A stretch of DNA of 64,000 nucleotides from Bog-473 sp963791455 (GTDB lineage Bacteria > Actinomycetota > Acidimicrobiia > Acidimicrobiales > RAAP-2), in NCBI GenBank assembly GCA_963791455.1, contig CAWBSM010000006.1, positions 178,716-242,715 of the forward strand. The letters run 5' to 3'. The position numbers were made by a program, and so were the translations under genes. Below are positions 53,943 through 62,786 of this stretch, in pieces; position 1 is the first letter of the stretch; every line of letters starts with the position of its first letter. The notes beneath the pieces were generated by a model. It saw only the letters and a list, made by a program, of their open reading frames with translations. It ran no database searches and was not told the origin of the DNA.

Positions 53943-54353
53943 TCACGCCGCCCGGCGTCGTCGTCTAGACGAACCCCGCGGGCGCAGCGAGCCGTCCAGA
54001 AGCTGCGAGCCGATCTCGATTTCTGCCAGGAGGTATCCAATTCGCCCCATGGTGGTCTCGATGTCCCCCGCCGGATCAGCCGCTGCCCGCCGTGCAGTCA
54101 TCGCCACCTCGGCGCTTGTGTTCAGCATCCCCTCGATGCGCGCCCCGAGTTTCTCGTCCGAGCAGGGGTGCGCCGACAGCCACGTTTCGGCCTCCTTCGT
54201 TACTGCCTCAAGCTCTTTCGCCGCCGCCAACATAGCGAACCGGTTGCGGAGGGTTATCGACGCCGAGTACCGGCGGCTGGCGCTTGTCACGCCGTTCAGT
54301 TCGAGCACGGCTCTGAGACGCCACCGCTCGGTGGGGTGGTAGAGGCTGCGCAT
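53943..54353 (-). CDS. Small helical paralogue family, copy F (divergent)
   Basis: A 136-residue distant member: ERWRLRAVLELNGV, SRRYSASITLRNRF, MLAAAKELEAVTKEAETWL, HPCSDEKLGARI, MLNTSAEVAMTARRAA, RIGYLLAEIEIGSQLLDG. The second shared Cys is Ser here. A basic tail (SSRRRRRAA) is unique. It has no leader hairpin upstream and lies between two recombinase remnants, as if moved there by an element. Confidence 0.72.
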   Translation of the reverse strand: MRSLYHPTERWRLRAVLELNGVTSASRRYSASITLRNRFAMLAAAKELEAVTKEAETWLSAHPCSDEKLGARIEGMLNTSAEVAMTARRAAADPAGDIETTMGRIGYLLAEIEIGSQLLDGSLRPRGSSRRRRRAA

Positions 54354-54461
54354 GTGGCCGACTCCTGTTCCGACACTGCCCCCTCTTCGGAAGAATGTAG
54401 GCTCAGCTGAGGGTCGGCTTGTCAACGAATAGAACGCTGAATTGTTCAGAAGTTGTGAAGG

Positions 54462-54740
54462 GTGAGTGTTCGGACGGCCCTTCTATTGTGTAGGAGGGCC
54501 GCTGGCACCGCTCTGAGGACGCTTGGCGGAGGTTGCGGTGCCCAACAAGGCCGAAGTCTCCACCCGCATGACCTAGGACAGGCCTTCGTCGCCCTGAGCT
54601 TGGATGCTGGGGTCAGCCTCCGCGACGTCCGGGACGCGGCGAGGCACGCTGACCCTCGGACCACGCGGCGATACGATTAGGGCACGGCACAACTTGCACC
54701 GGCATCCGACCTACCGTTGGCCGAACTGTTCGTCTGAGCA
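54462..54740 (+). pseudogene. Tyrosine integrase C-terminal remnant 1
   Basis: HPHDLGQAFVALSLDAGVSL and ARHADPRTTRRYD resemble the C-terminal catalytic box of phage-type integrases; the second Arg of HDLR is Gly, the nucleophile Tyr is present. Right after RYD a frameshift leads to RARHNLHRHPTY in another frame. The N-terminal domain is missing. Confidence 0.75.
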
Positions 54741-55024
54741 TCCCTGTCATTCATCGTCACAGCCGAGACGTGTGGAGCCGGACGCTGATAAGTCCCGACA
54801 GAAATCGCCCGGACCCAAGGGCCGAGCGATTAGGCGCAGCCCTGTCGGGAGAGGGGCGCGAGGAGAGAAGCGAGCTGTCGCGCGAGCCGCTGAGACTTCG
54901 CGTGTCATGTTGCTCGTCGGACAAAGCCCGCACCCCGTGTGCAGCCAGCCGAATCCAGCCGCACCGAAAAGCGGTCGCCCCGGATGTCCCTCGCCGCCGA
55001 GGGCCGAAGCGTCAGCTCGTCGAG

Positions 55025-56896
55025 TCAGTACGCCCCCATCCCGACGATCGGTGCGTTCAGCTTGAGGGATCCCGTGGAGCCGTTGAACGGTGCGGCGTAC
55101 GAGAAGATGCCCCCGTCGGCCGCGACCAGCCAATAGCCGCCGCCAGTAGGGTTAGCTGCCATGCCGACGATGGGCTTGTTCAGCTTGATGCTGCCAGACG
55201 ACCCGAAGAACTGCGCGTCGCCGTAGTTGAAGATGCCCCCATCGGTTGCCACCAGCCAGTAACCACCGCCGTCGGGTGTCGCCGTCATGCCGACGATGGG
55301 CTTGTTCAGCGTGATGCCCGCGGTCGACCCCATGTACGGGGCGCTCCCGAACGAGAAGATGCCCCCGTCGGCCGCGACCAGCCAGTAGCCGCCGCCGTCG
55401 GGCGGGGCAGCCATGCCAACGATGGGTCGGTTCAGGGGAATTCCGCCCATGGAGCCGTGGAACTTGGCGTCGCCGTAGCTGAAGATGCCCCCGTCGGCCG
55501 CGACCAGCCAGTACCCGCCACCGTCCGGTGTCGCCGCCATGCCGACGATGGGCTGGTTCAGCTTTATACTGCCCGTCGAACCGAAGAAATTGGCGTCGCC
55601 GTAGTTGAAGATCCCGCCGTCACTGGCGACGAGCCAGTACCCGCCACCGTCGGCCGTGGTCGCCATGCCAACAATCGGCTTGTTCAGCGGCTTCCCGCCC
55701 ATCGAACCCAGGAAGGGCGCAGCCCCGTAGGCAAAGACGCCCCCGTCGGAAGCGGCAAACTGATAGCCCGGCGCGGGGACGAAGAGGAGACCCTTGGGGC
55801 TGACGAAGGTGTTGCTCAGCGGCGTGATCACGCCTGTCGTCAGATTGAGCGTTCCGATGAGCGGATTGCCGTTGTCGTTGGGTTCACTCACGAAGGCGGT
55901 CCCTGCCGGCCAGCCCGAGGTATCGAGGGCCTTGATTTGGTTCCCCGACCCATCCGCCACGTACAACGTCCCCTTGCTCGCGGTTGCCACGGCGAGCCCG
56001 TCGATGGGCGGAACGTTCCCCGACTTGTTGTCGGTCACGTGGAGATCGGTCAGCTGCGCCAGTCCCGTGTTGTTCGACGAGAAGATAATCTGACCGTCGG
56101 CCTGACTGATGGTCGCCAGTTGTCCGGCGAAGCGAGGAGCGCTCGGAGGCATCACATAGTTGGTATCGGGGTCGGTAAGGGCCAGCGTGGCGGAGGTGCC
56201 GGCCACCGCATCGGTGGCCGTGCTGTTGACGTAATAGACGGGCGTGAGGAGCGCAGTGTGGGTCGTGTTGTCGAGGTTCACCGAGTAGACGGCCGGCACC
56301 ACCGAGGCGGGGTTCGGATTCGAATGGCTGACGTAGATCTGATTACCGATTAGCGCGATGCTGTCGGTTCCCCCGTTGCCCGAGACCTCTGGGCTCGGGC
56401 TGTAGGCGTACGCAGTCACCGTGCCCGCCACCGGGTCAACGAGATTGAACGTCGAGTTGGCATCCTCGTTCGACGTCACGATCAACATATGTAGGCGTGG
56501 GTCCCCCGTTACGCCGTCGACGTGACCGGTTACCGAGATCGTCTTGACGAGCGCTCCGGTCGTCGTATCGTACCCGACCAGCGTGCTCTGCGTGGCTCCG
56601 GTGGGTGACGGCGAGCCATCGGGCATGACACCGTTCTGATACTCGGTCCACAAGACGGGCGTACCCCCGTCGAAGCCCGGGATGGCGAGGGTGGTGAGAT
56701 CGTCGGGACCAGTCGCCCCGGTGGGGGGGGTCGGGACCAACGTCGTGCTCGCCAACAGACTAGGGCCCGAAGCGACGACCGCCGGTCTGGCCGCCGCGGC
56801 ACCCGCCGGCAGCAGGGCAAGGACACCTGCCCCACCCAGCGAGGTCATGACCGCGACGGCCGCAATGTGACGCGGGATATTCAGGTTCTTTCTCAC
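55025..56896 (-). CDS. Exported YncE-like beta-propeller protein with GYWLV-type repeats
   Basis: A 623-residue protein starting at GTG 56896. The signal peptide VRKNLNIPRHIAAVAVMTSL through PAGAAAARPA precedes an N-terminal half of propeller-like strands (TLVGYDTTTGALVKTISVTG, GTVTAYAYSP, GTLYVADGSGNQIKALDTSG). The C-terminal 240 residues hold six GYWLV-DGGIF repeats at very high identity (IKLNKPIVGMAA). No enzyme domain is seen. The role is presumably surface binding. Confidence 0.87.
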   Translation of the reverse strand: MRKNLNIPRHIAAVAVMTSLGGAGVLALLPAGAAAARPAVVASGPSLLASTTLVPTPPTGATGPDDLTTLAIPGFDGGTPVLWTEYQNGVMPDGSPSPTGATQSTLVGYDTTTGALVKTISVTGHVDGVTGDPRLHMLIVTSNEDANSTFNLVDPVAGTVTAYAYSPSPEVSGNGGTDSIALIGNQIYVSHSNPNPASVVPAVYSVNLDNTTHTALLTPVYYVNSTATDAVAGTSATLALTDPDTNYVMPPSAPRFAGQLATISQADGQIIFSSNNTGLAQLTDLHVTDNKSGNVPPIDGLAVATASKGTLYVADGSGNQIKALDTSGWPAGTAFVSEPNDNGNPLIGTLNLTTGVITPLSNTFVSPKGLLFVPAPGYQFAASDGGVFAYGAAPFLGSMGGKPLNKPIVGMATTADGGGYWLVASDGGIFNYGDANFFGSTGSIKLNQPIVGMAATPDGGGYWLVAADGGIFSYGDAKFHGSMGGIPLNRPIVGMAAPPDGGGYWLVAADGGIFSFGSAPYMGSTAGITLNKPIVGMTATPDGGGYWLVATDGGIFNYGDAQFFGSSGSIKLNKPIVGMAANPTGGGYWLVAADGGIFSYAAPFNGSTGSLKLNAPIVGMGAY

Positions 56897-57525
56897 GCCG
56901 CCAACCGTACCCCCGGGATCCGCGTCAAAACCCCGAGCCGGGAGCACAACTCAAGACCCGCATGGACCTGAAGTACAAGAGCCTCAGCGGCTCTGTCGTC
57001 GAGCGTGTTTGGAGGTCGATTAGTGATTCGACGGTCTGCCGGATCCGCGGGCTCGATTATCCAGGGGCGAATGCAATCACAAAGTTAGACCTCAACTTCA
57101 GGTGTAGAAGTTGTCTCGTCTAACGTACAGACGGGACCGGCGGCTCACGGACTTCGTCAGGAACATCAGTGCACCACCTCGGGGGCGGTTGGGACATACC
57201 TGGCATCGCCGTAATCGCCGCCGCCCTGAGAACGTAGAGCCGCCCAACGCCCGGCGCGGGAATGACCCCGCGCCCAAAGGTCGGGGTCATTCCCGACACT
57301 CACCCCCGTCATCGTGACTGACGTAGGTGTGCCCGTACTATGCCCACATCCGGAGCGGATCATGCGGCGGCAAGAAAATTTGACCTAGTGCGGCCACACT
57401 CTAGTTAGTGCTCGCCACACGACTATTCGCGAGGACGTCTCGGTGCCGCTCGAAGAACATGTGCGGCTCTTGTAGAGCGATGTCCGGGTTGCGCGCACCA
57501 CCTCGGTGGCTGCGGGGATCAGGAG
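56897..57525. other. Intergenic region with one terminator-like hairpin
   Basis: No gene recognised. It includes a MerR-operator-like CCTCAACTTCAGG near 57090 and the hairpin at 57258-57294. Confidence 0.4.
57258..57294. repeat. GACCCC-type 12-bp hairpin related to repeat R
   Basis: GGGAATGACCCC and GGGGTCATTCCC are perfect arms around GCGCCCAAAGGTC. The loop CGCCAAAGGTC-like sequence matches repeat R, while the stem bases differ (ATGA for ACGA), a paired change. Confidence 0.7.
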
Positions 57526-57700
57526 TCAGGCGTGCCCGGCCACACCGCCGAACATCACGCTGGTGAAGGTGACGCCAGGCTGCCCGTCGCCAACCTCGGG
57601 CGCTCCGGGGCGCGCCTGCTCCTCCGTCTCGAAGACGACCACCGATGTGCCGTGACCCTCGTCGAGGCGCACCCAGTAGCCATGAGGGGCGGCCCCAGGA
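57526..57700 (-). pseudogene. C-terminal fragment of an antibiotic-monooxygenase-like protein
   Basis: HGYWVRLDEGHGTSVVVFET and PGVTFTSVMFGGVAGHA resemble the end of small actinobacterial dimeric alpha-beta barrel (ABM-like) proteins. The N-terminal half is absent in any frame. Tentative. Confidence 0.42.
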
Positions 57701-57789
57701 TCCTGCAGCGTCAGCAGGTCGTCGGCGCCCGGGTCATGAGCCAGTGCAAGAACGCCTCGGTCACAGTTAGAAGCTACGACGGCGCTGTG

Positions 57790-58479
57790 ACAGTGCTGAA
57801 CGACGCGAATTCGCGTCTGGACGGTTTGGCACAGATGGTCGTCGGGTAGAAAAACCACCTGCGATGCCCAACCCGCCAGGGAGGATGGCATCAGCTCGGC
57901 GTCCTTTCGGGGACGTCGAGTCGCGTTAAAGGGGCGGCTGGCAGGCGGGTCGACGAGGAACCCTTGACGCAAGGGGGCACACCTACGCCGGCGGTGCGAC
58001 GACCGCTGCGTAACTCCTTGTCGCAGCGATTCGGTCTCTGGGAAAATGCGTTGGGGCACGCCGACCGGGCTGAACCGCCGCCCGGCGGGGAGAGACGTGC
58101 TCTGCACAGCGGCCCCGGTCCGGTCACCGCCAGGGCCGGGGCCGCTCGTCGTATACCGTCGTCCCGTCGACCGCAGCGAGCGTACCAAGGCGGGAAACTG
58201 CCTCGCCCACCGCTTCGCTGTGGGCGAGGGCCACATCATCGTTGTCGACGAATAGGAGACTCCGAGCAATTTCAGTCCTTCTTTTTCGCGCCGGACGTCC
58301 CGACGCTCGTGGGAGAGATGGGCGCAAGGGGCGAACCGAAGATCACAGTCGCGAACCCTAAGGGGTTACCCGGCGAGTTCTGAACTCAAGCAAGTCATCG
58401 CGCATCTCACAAGGATCGCGGAGACTCGTGACTGTCCCAGAGTCACCGGGTGGGGTGCCACGCTCCGGCACCATCCGGC
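57790..58479. other. No gene; one long hairpin
   Basis: Only Arg/Pro-rich frames. A strong stem-loop is at 58109-58145. Confidence 0.45.
58109..58145. repeat. 10-bp perfect hairpin
   Basis: GCGGCCCCGG and CCGGGGCCGC arms with a 17-base loop. It resembles the other GC-rich dispersed hairpins, without a T-tract. Confidence 0.55.
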
Positions 58480-59679
58480 TCATACGGCGACGTCACGTAA
58501 CTCTGACGGCGGGACTGCGCGGGTAAAGTGGATCTCGTTCTTCTCGACCAGATCGAGAACGCGCTCCGCATCATGCGGGTCGACGGGGAGAACGTGGTTC
58601 GCCCACCATCGGGCTACCTCGGGCAGCGGAGAGGGCTCACAGAACTCTGAGCCGGAGTACTCGTCCAGAGGTGGCGCGTAGATGAAGAACACGTTTATCC
58701 CGCGTCGCCGCAACTCGAGAGCGACGGCGTCCCTGTCCTCAATCAGGAGGGGCACACGGAGCAACGGCAATACATCTCCCTCACGGGCCGCCGGGGCAAC
58801 CGCATCGAGCGTTCGGAGTCGCCGCCCGCCTACGATCCGTTCCTTGCGGTCCCGCTCCAGGTCGCGCAAGGCGGCCAGCGTCCGCTTGAGACGGCTCGAT
58901 CTCTGCGGCATCCGGTAGTGCCGGACCCCCGTTTCCATCCACGCTGCGAACTGGTCGAGATCACCACCGGCAACCGCGTATTCCAGCTCAGCCGCTCGCA
59001 GGGGCACTCGCCATGGGCGCTGTACCGGTGGATGCCGCCGGCGGCGTCCGCGATCCAACGCTTCGGTGAGGTGGAGGGACTCCAGCCACGCCCTGACTAC
59101 CCCTCGTGCGTCATCGAGAGCCCCTCTGCCAATCGGCCTCGGCAGCATGAGCCGATCGCGCAAGCGGACGACGTTTATGCGGCTGACCTCGGGAGCCAAC
59201 GCGAGCACCCCACCGCGGCCGGGGAAATGCTTCGACAGGCTGAAGGCAGAAACAGCGCCAAAACTCCCTACGGGTCGCCCGTCAACGTCGGTCTCGAGCG
59301 CATGGGCAGCGTCTTCGATGAGGGGTATCCCGAACTGGCCGCATCTTGTGCTGAGCTCGACGACGTCGTCGGGAAGACCGTAGGTGTTACCGGTCAGCAC
59401 GGCCGAGAGGGTCGCCCACGTTGCATCCTCAATCGACTCGATTTGCATGTTCCCATCGTGGCTCGACACCGGTGCCATCACGGGCCGGAGTCCGGCCGCG
59501 AGAGCGGCGAAGAATACGGTGTCGTCCTCGAGCGGCGACATGAGGATGCGATCGCCAGGACAGAGGAGCAGTTGAAAGGCGACGTACAGCGCAAATCGAC
59601 CGGACGGCATGAACACGCACTCGCGTCCGAGCCGGGCCTCCAGCGTTACCTCAATGTCACGTTCGATGCGCGCGTTCAC
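58480..59679 (-). CDS. DegT/DnrJ/EryC1-family (PLP, fold type I) aminotransferase-like protein
   Basis: A 399-residue protein with the fold-type I pattern: MPSGRFALYVAFQLLLCPGDRILMS, VLTGNTYGLPDDVVEL, IPLIEDAAHALETDVDGRPVGSFG, and the putative PLP lysine in FSLSKHFPGRGGVLAL. Family members build amino sugars for surface glycans or antibiotics. The C-terminal part (FFIYAPPLDEYSGSEFCEPSPLPEVARWWANHVLPV) is as expected. It lies 31 bases downstream of the SGNH remnant. Confidence 0.85.
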   Translation of the reverse strand: MNARIERDIEVTLEARLGRECVFMPSGRFALYVAFQLLLCPGDRILMSPLEDDTVFFAALAAGLRPVMAPVSSHDGNMQIESIEDATWATLSAVLTGNTYGLPDDVVELSTRCGQFGIPLIEDAAHALETDVDGRPVGSFGAVSAFSLSKHFPGRGGVLALAPEVSRINVVRLRDRLMLPRPIGRGALDDARGVVRAWLESLHLTEALDRGRRRRHPPVQRPWRVPLRAAELEYAVAGGDLDQFAAWMETGVRHYRMPQRSSRLKRTLAALRDLERDRKERIVGGRRLRTLDAVAPAAREGDVLPLLRVPLLIEDRDAVALELRRRGINVFFIYAPPLDEYSGSEFCEPSPLPEVARWWANHVLPVDPHDAERVLDLVEKNEIHFTRAVPPSELRDVAV

Positions 59680-59710
59680 GAACCTCGAGCTCCTTTCAAT
59701 ACCCGGCTGC

Positions 59711-60270
59711 TCACACCGCCCCGCAAGCCCGCTGCAGTTCTTGTGTCTCTAGATTCGCCAAGGCAGCCTGATCCTGCGGCGTTGGGTGGATGTGATCTGG
59801 GGACACCCAGCTGGGATTCGATACTCTACGTTGCCCCAATCGAGCACTTGGACGTCGCGATGCGTGGCGGCAAGATTCTGGATCGCAGTATTGATCTCGG
59901 TTCCCACCGGCCCGGCTCGGGGCCGAGGTCGTGACGTAGATCACGCGGCTGGCCGGAGCAAACGAGTTCCGTCCTGCCAGGAACGGAAGCGAACAACAGT
60001 TGTGGTTTGCACCAGCGTCGTCAGTGCCTAGTTCGATGATCCATGCATAAGGTTGGTTCCGCGCCAAAGCCATCACTTCAGTCTGCGCTTGGTCAATCTT
60101 GACTTCAGGAGTCGCACCTGATCGTCGGGCCGTAGCCGCGTTCGAGAGCACGGTGGAGATTGAGCCCCCACTGGAGAACCGAGGAGGATCATGGATCGAA
60201 GTCGACGCGTACGGCCGGTTGGAATGTGGCCGAAGCGAACATTCATGCGCCGATCTGTACCCATTCACCA
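59711..60270 (-). pseudogene. SGNH/GDSL hydrolase remnant, multiply frameshifted
   Basis: Pieces in family order but different frames: MILLGSPVGAQS (block I position, Ser context lost), ALARNQPYAWIIELGTDDAG (block III GTxD), VIYVTTSAP, then INTAIQNLAATHRDVQVLDW, and VSPDHIHPTPQDQAALANLE with the catalytic DxxH. At least three shifts are needed. It resembles the SGNH tail of OafA-type acyltransferases. Confidence 0.78.
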
Positions 60271-60611
60271 CAGTCGGTAAATCCTCGCTCAGTTCACGTT
60301 GGAGATGGCTGATCTCGATTCCTTCGTGAGTCTCGAACGTTTGACTCGTTCCCGAGGTGGATCGGGGCCGGCGAAGGAAGCCGCGCCGGAACGTCACCGA
60401 CCAGTCTCGACGCAGATCTTCGAGGCTCACGGAGCGTCAGCATGAGGATTGGATCGCTTTCGCGCTGGGTAATCATCATTGCGCACGGATTGGTCACCGG
60501 ATACCTTGATCAAGACTCCCCCGTTGGTCGCGGCTCACTCCCGGTGGCCACTCCGTCCAGCCCGAACGAGGCATCTCTGACGCGTTCGGCCAACACACGG
60601 ATCGTCGGTGC

Positions 60612-60631
60612 AATCACCCGATCGGGTGATT
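60612..60631. promoter_or_regulatory. Perfect 20-bp palindrome upstream of the STAS gene
   Basis: AATCACCCGATCGGGTGATT is fully self-complementary, 135 bases before the STAS start. The pseudogene's upstream region keeps only the right half (ATCGGGTGAT), so the dyad may be an operator lost in the dead copy. Confidence 0.55.
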
Positions 60632-60658
60632 ATCCAGCCCGGACACTTCTGTATCTTT

Positions 60659-60696
60659 CGTTGGTACGTACTGGTCTCGTTGGTACGTACTGGTCT
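60659..60696. repeat. Perfect 19-bp tandem duplication
   Basis: CGTTGGTACGTACTGGTCT occurs twice head to tail in the promoter region of the STAS gene. The pseudogene copy has one shortened unit. Confidence 0.85.
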
Positions 60697-60765
60697 GATC
60701 CGAGTGACCCCAGCCGTTGTGGCCCTACTTACCTCACTCGACCAAATGATAAATGTCAGGTCCGC

Positions 60766-61110
60766 ATGCCGAGCGAAGACAACGACTTACACAATGAGCC
60801 CGATTCCGCCGACGCAGAAGCCGAGGTCGACGGGCCGCTCCTTGTGTCATTTTCGGGTGAACTCGATATCTCGACGGTTGAAGCAGTTCGAGAGCGCCCT
60901 GAGCGCCGTGAACTCCTCGATGCGACGGCGGTGCATGTAGACCTGACGGAGGTGACCTTCATCGACTCGAGCACAATCGGTCTTCTCGTTTCAGCGTGCA
61001 ATCGGATACGCGGTTCAGGCGGGGCGTTCTCAGCGAGATGCGATATCGGAACAACAGTACGGCGTACCCTCGAGGTCTCCGGCGTGGTCGAATACCTCGA
61101 AGCGCAATAG
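60766..61110 (+). CDS. STAS-domain anti-sigma factor antagonist
   Basis: A 114-residue SpoIIAA-like protein: VSFSGELDISTVEAVRE, VHVDLTEVTFIDSSTIGLLV with the phosphorylatable Ser at 68 or 69, and RRTLEVSGVVEYLEA at the end. Such proteins bind anti-sigma factors unless phosphorylated by a cognate kinase. No RsbW-type kinase gene is adjacent, so the partner is elsewhere. ATG 60766 matches the start of the pseudogene relative. Confidence 0.88.
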   Translation: MPSEDNDLHNEPDSADAEAEVDGPLLVSFSGELDISTVEAVRERPERRELLDATAVHVDLTEVTFIDSSTIGLLVSACNRIRGSGGAFSARCDIGTTVRRTLEVSGVVEYLEAQ

Positions 61111-61135
61111 CGCCGTCACGTGGGTGAGGAGGGCG

Positions 61136-61300
61136 TTACCAGCCGTAGAACCGATGCGTCCCTGCGCTCTCGCCGCGCCCAATGGCGAACCCAACGACCC
61201 ACAAGACTAGGAGGATCGCCGCAAGAATCCACAACAGATGCACCGCGAATCCGGCCCCAAATAAAATCAACACAAGCAGTAACGCCAGAATCAGTACCAT
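61136..61300 (-). CDS. Small hydrophobic membrane protein (lmo0937-like), 54 aa
   Basis: MVLILALLLVLILFGAGFAV then HLLWILAAILLVLWVVGFAI and an RGESAGTHRFYGW tail: two spans and a polar end, as in small stress-associated membrane proteins. ATG 61300 has GAAGAGG upstream. It lies 46 bases downstream of the DUF6458-like gene in the same direction. Confidence 0.72.
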   Translation of the reverse strand: MVLILALLLVLILFGAGFAVHLLWILAAILLVLWVVGFAIGRGESAGTHRFYGW

Positions 61301-61346
61301 CGGAAAACCTCTTCTCTCCAATGAAAGCTCCGCCGTTGGGGATTGT

Positions 61347-61598
61347 CTAGTACGTGGAGTCGACTCGACGAACGACGTTTCCCTGACCATCGTCCACGAC
61401 GGTGCGGCTCCGGCGAGTGTTCGCCGCCACCATGACGATGATCGAGACCACAGCGCCGATGACACCCACAATCATCAATATCCAACCCACTTTGTTGATG
61501 TTGAAGCCGTGTTGGTAGGGCTCTGTAACTGCCCAATCCAGAATGGCCCCCACTGCAAAAGCAATGATGCTGACAACAAGTCCTCCAGCTCCAATCAT
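61347..61598 (-). CDS. DUF6458-like two-span membrane protein, 83 aa
   Basis: MIGAGGLVVSIIAFAVGAIL, then INKVGWILMIVGVIGAVVSIIVM and RRSRTVVDDGQGNVVRRVDS. The pattern of two spans followed by VVDDG-G-VVRR fits the DUF6458 family of actinobacteria. ATG 61598 has AAAGGGGG upstream. Probably the first gene of a two-gene operon. Confidence 0.78.
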   Translation of the reverse strand: MIGAGGLVVSIIAFAVGAILDWAVTEPYQHGFNINKVGWILMIVGVIGAVVSIIVMVAANTRRSRTVVDDGQGNVVRRVDSTY

Positions 61599-61760
61599 GG
61601 AGCCCCCTTTCTTCGGTGCAATCCCAGTACCCGTGACAAATGGAGCCCAAACTCGTTCGCACCAAATGTGCGGATGAATGGCGAGTTTGTTGTGAAGGTG
61701 GGACGCCGGAGAAATCTGCTTGATGCGCACAGTCCACGCCGATGCCCCGACTCCGTGGCC

Positions 61761-61797
61761 GGAACGATCCCGCCGCTGGAGTGGACGGGATCGTTCC
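61761..61797. repeat. 12-bp hairpin related to repeat R
   Basis: GGAACGATCCCG and CGGGATCGTTCC are perfect arms around a 13-base loop, ending in an ATT tract. The stem is close to the GAACGACCCC stem of repeat R with a paired change. Confidence 0.65.
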
Positions 61798-61895
61798 ATT
61801 GCACACCGCCTCGTGACTGACGTGAGTGCGACCGACCTATGCCGCGTACCGCGACCACATATGCACTAGGCCCTAACCATGCGGCGCACCGCCCG

Positions 61896-62015
61896 AACGT
61901 AGAACGACCCCGCGCCAAAGGACGGGGTCGTTCTGTACCATCCGGGCGCTGTGTGCGATGTGGTGCCCGGCTGGGATGAGATCTATACCGCGATCCAACT
62001 GGGGATAAACGGACG
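61896..62015. repeat. Dispersed hairpin repeat R, copy 3
   Basis: AACGTAGAACGACCCC hairpin (61902-61933), then CATCCGGGCGCT, GCGATGTGGTGCCCGG, TCTATACCGCGATCCAACT and GGGGATAAACGGA. Aligns end to end with copy 2. Confidence 0.78.
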
Positions 62016-62241
62016 TGAATACGCCTGAAGGGACGACTTAGGCGACGCGGTATGCCGGCCAAGCTGGCGCTAGTCCCTGGCGACGCGAGATACGTGACCA
62101 CCGAGACGTCGAAGAGACTCGTTCCGATGATCGAGGGGCTTCTCGCCGACCTCGTCAAAGCCGCGTCCGACTCATTGGTATTCCCAGCCGCGACGGGTTT
62201 CCACTTCGACGGACGAAGTCCCGGCCCCATTTGGTTGACGA

Positions 62242-62410
62242 ATGCAAGAGGGGGCTCACATCGTCGGGCTCCACTTCCACCACTTGCGCGGTAGCGGGAC
62301 GACGTGGGCCGCTACGGCAGGCGTCGCGGTGCGAGAGTTGATGAGCCGTCTCGCCCCCGCCACGCGACCGGATAGCCGGTGGGAGTCGGTTGTCAGTTAC
62401 TCAAAGACTG
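62242..62410 (+). pseudogene. Tyrosine integrase C-terminal remnant 2
   Basis: GLHFHHLRGSGTTWAATAGV and AVRELMSRLA match the box II region of actinobacterial phage-type integrases (HxLR present). The region after this, with the catalytic Tyr, is scrambled. No start or N-terminal domain. Confidence 0.7.
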
Positions 62411-62451
62411 ACGAGCCTCCCGGATGGCGTCGTAGAGCAGCACGTATTTGG

Positions 62452-62535
62452 CTAACGGATCGGCCCACCACCCCCAGCTAAGGCATTCAGCAGTAGGCCA
62501 ATAAGAACCGCCGTCGCCAAGATGCCGTCAACCAT
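62452..62535 (-). CDS. Tiny membrane peptide, 27 aa
   Basis: ATG 62535 follows an AGGA site and encodes MVDGILATAVLIGLLLNALA plus GGGGPIR. One span; the third small membrane product in this 500-bp cluster. Low certainty owing to length. Confidence 0.35.
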   Translation of the reverse strand: MVDGILATAVLIGLLLNALAGGGGPIR

Positions 62536-62618
62536 GGTGATCCTGCCCTCGGCCCCAAGGACAGTGCCAGTGCTGCGAACTGGTCGTGCGCGATCAATGG
62601 AACGGGAGGAGGTGGAAC

Positions 62619-62786
62619 ATGACAGCTTGCCCGCAGTGCCGATGCACCTGCCCCTGCATTCCCTGTTGCTGCTGCTGCGTGCCCCCTCAGCGAGTGCCGC
62701 TAATGCGCTCACAGCAGCGGTTACTGCACTACCAACCCATATGCGACTGCTGCCATCACGGCGTCGAAGACGATTGCGATCAGTAG
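62619..62786 (+). CDS. Cysteine-rich peptide, 55 aa, 14 Cys
   Basis: ATG 62619 is preceded by a near-perfect GGGAGGAGG site. The product starts MTACPQCRCTCPCIPCCCCC and ends ICDCCHHGVEDDCDQ: 14 Cys and 3 His in 55 residues, suggestive of a metal-binding (metallothionein-like) or peptide precursor. It overlaps in antisense the 61-residue membrane-protein frame; both cannot be equally constrained. Confidence 0.32.
   Translation: MTACPQCRCTCPCIPCCCCCVPPQRVPLMRSQQRLLHYQPICDCCHHGVEDDCDQ

Noticed and set aside
54770..56353. Open frame of 527 codons, plus strand
   Set aside because: Reverse shadow of the fourth GYWLV protein; the real frame has signal peptide and normal composition.
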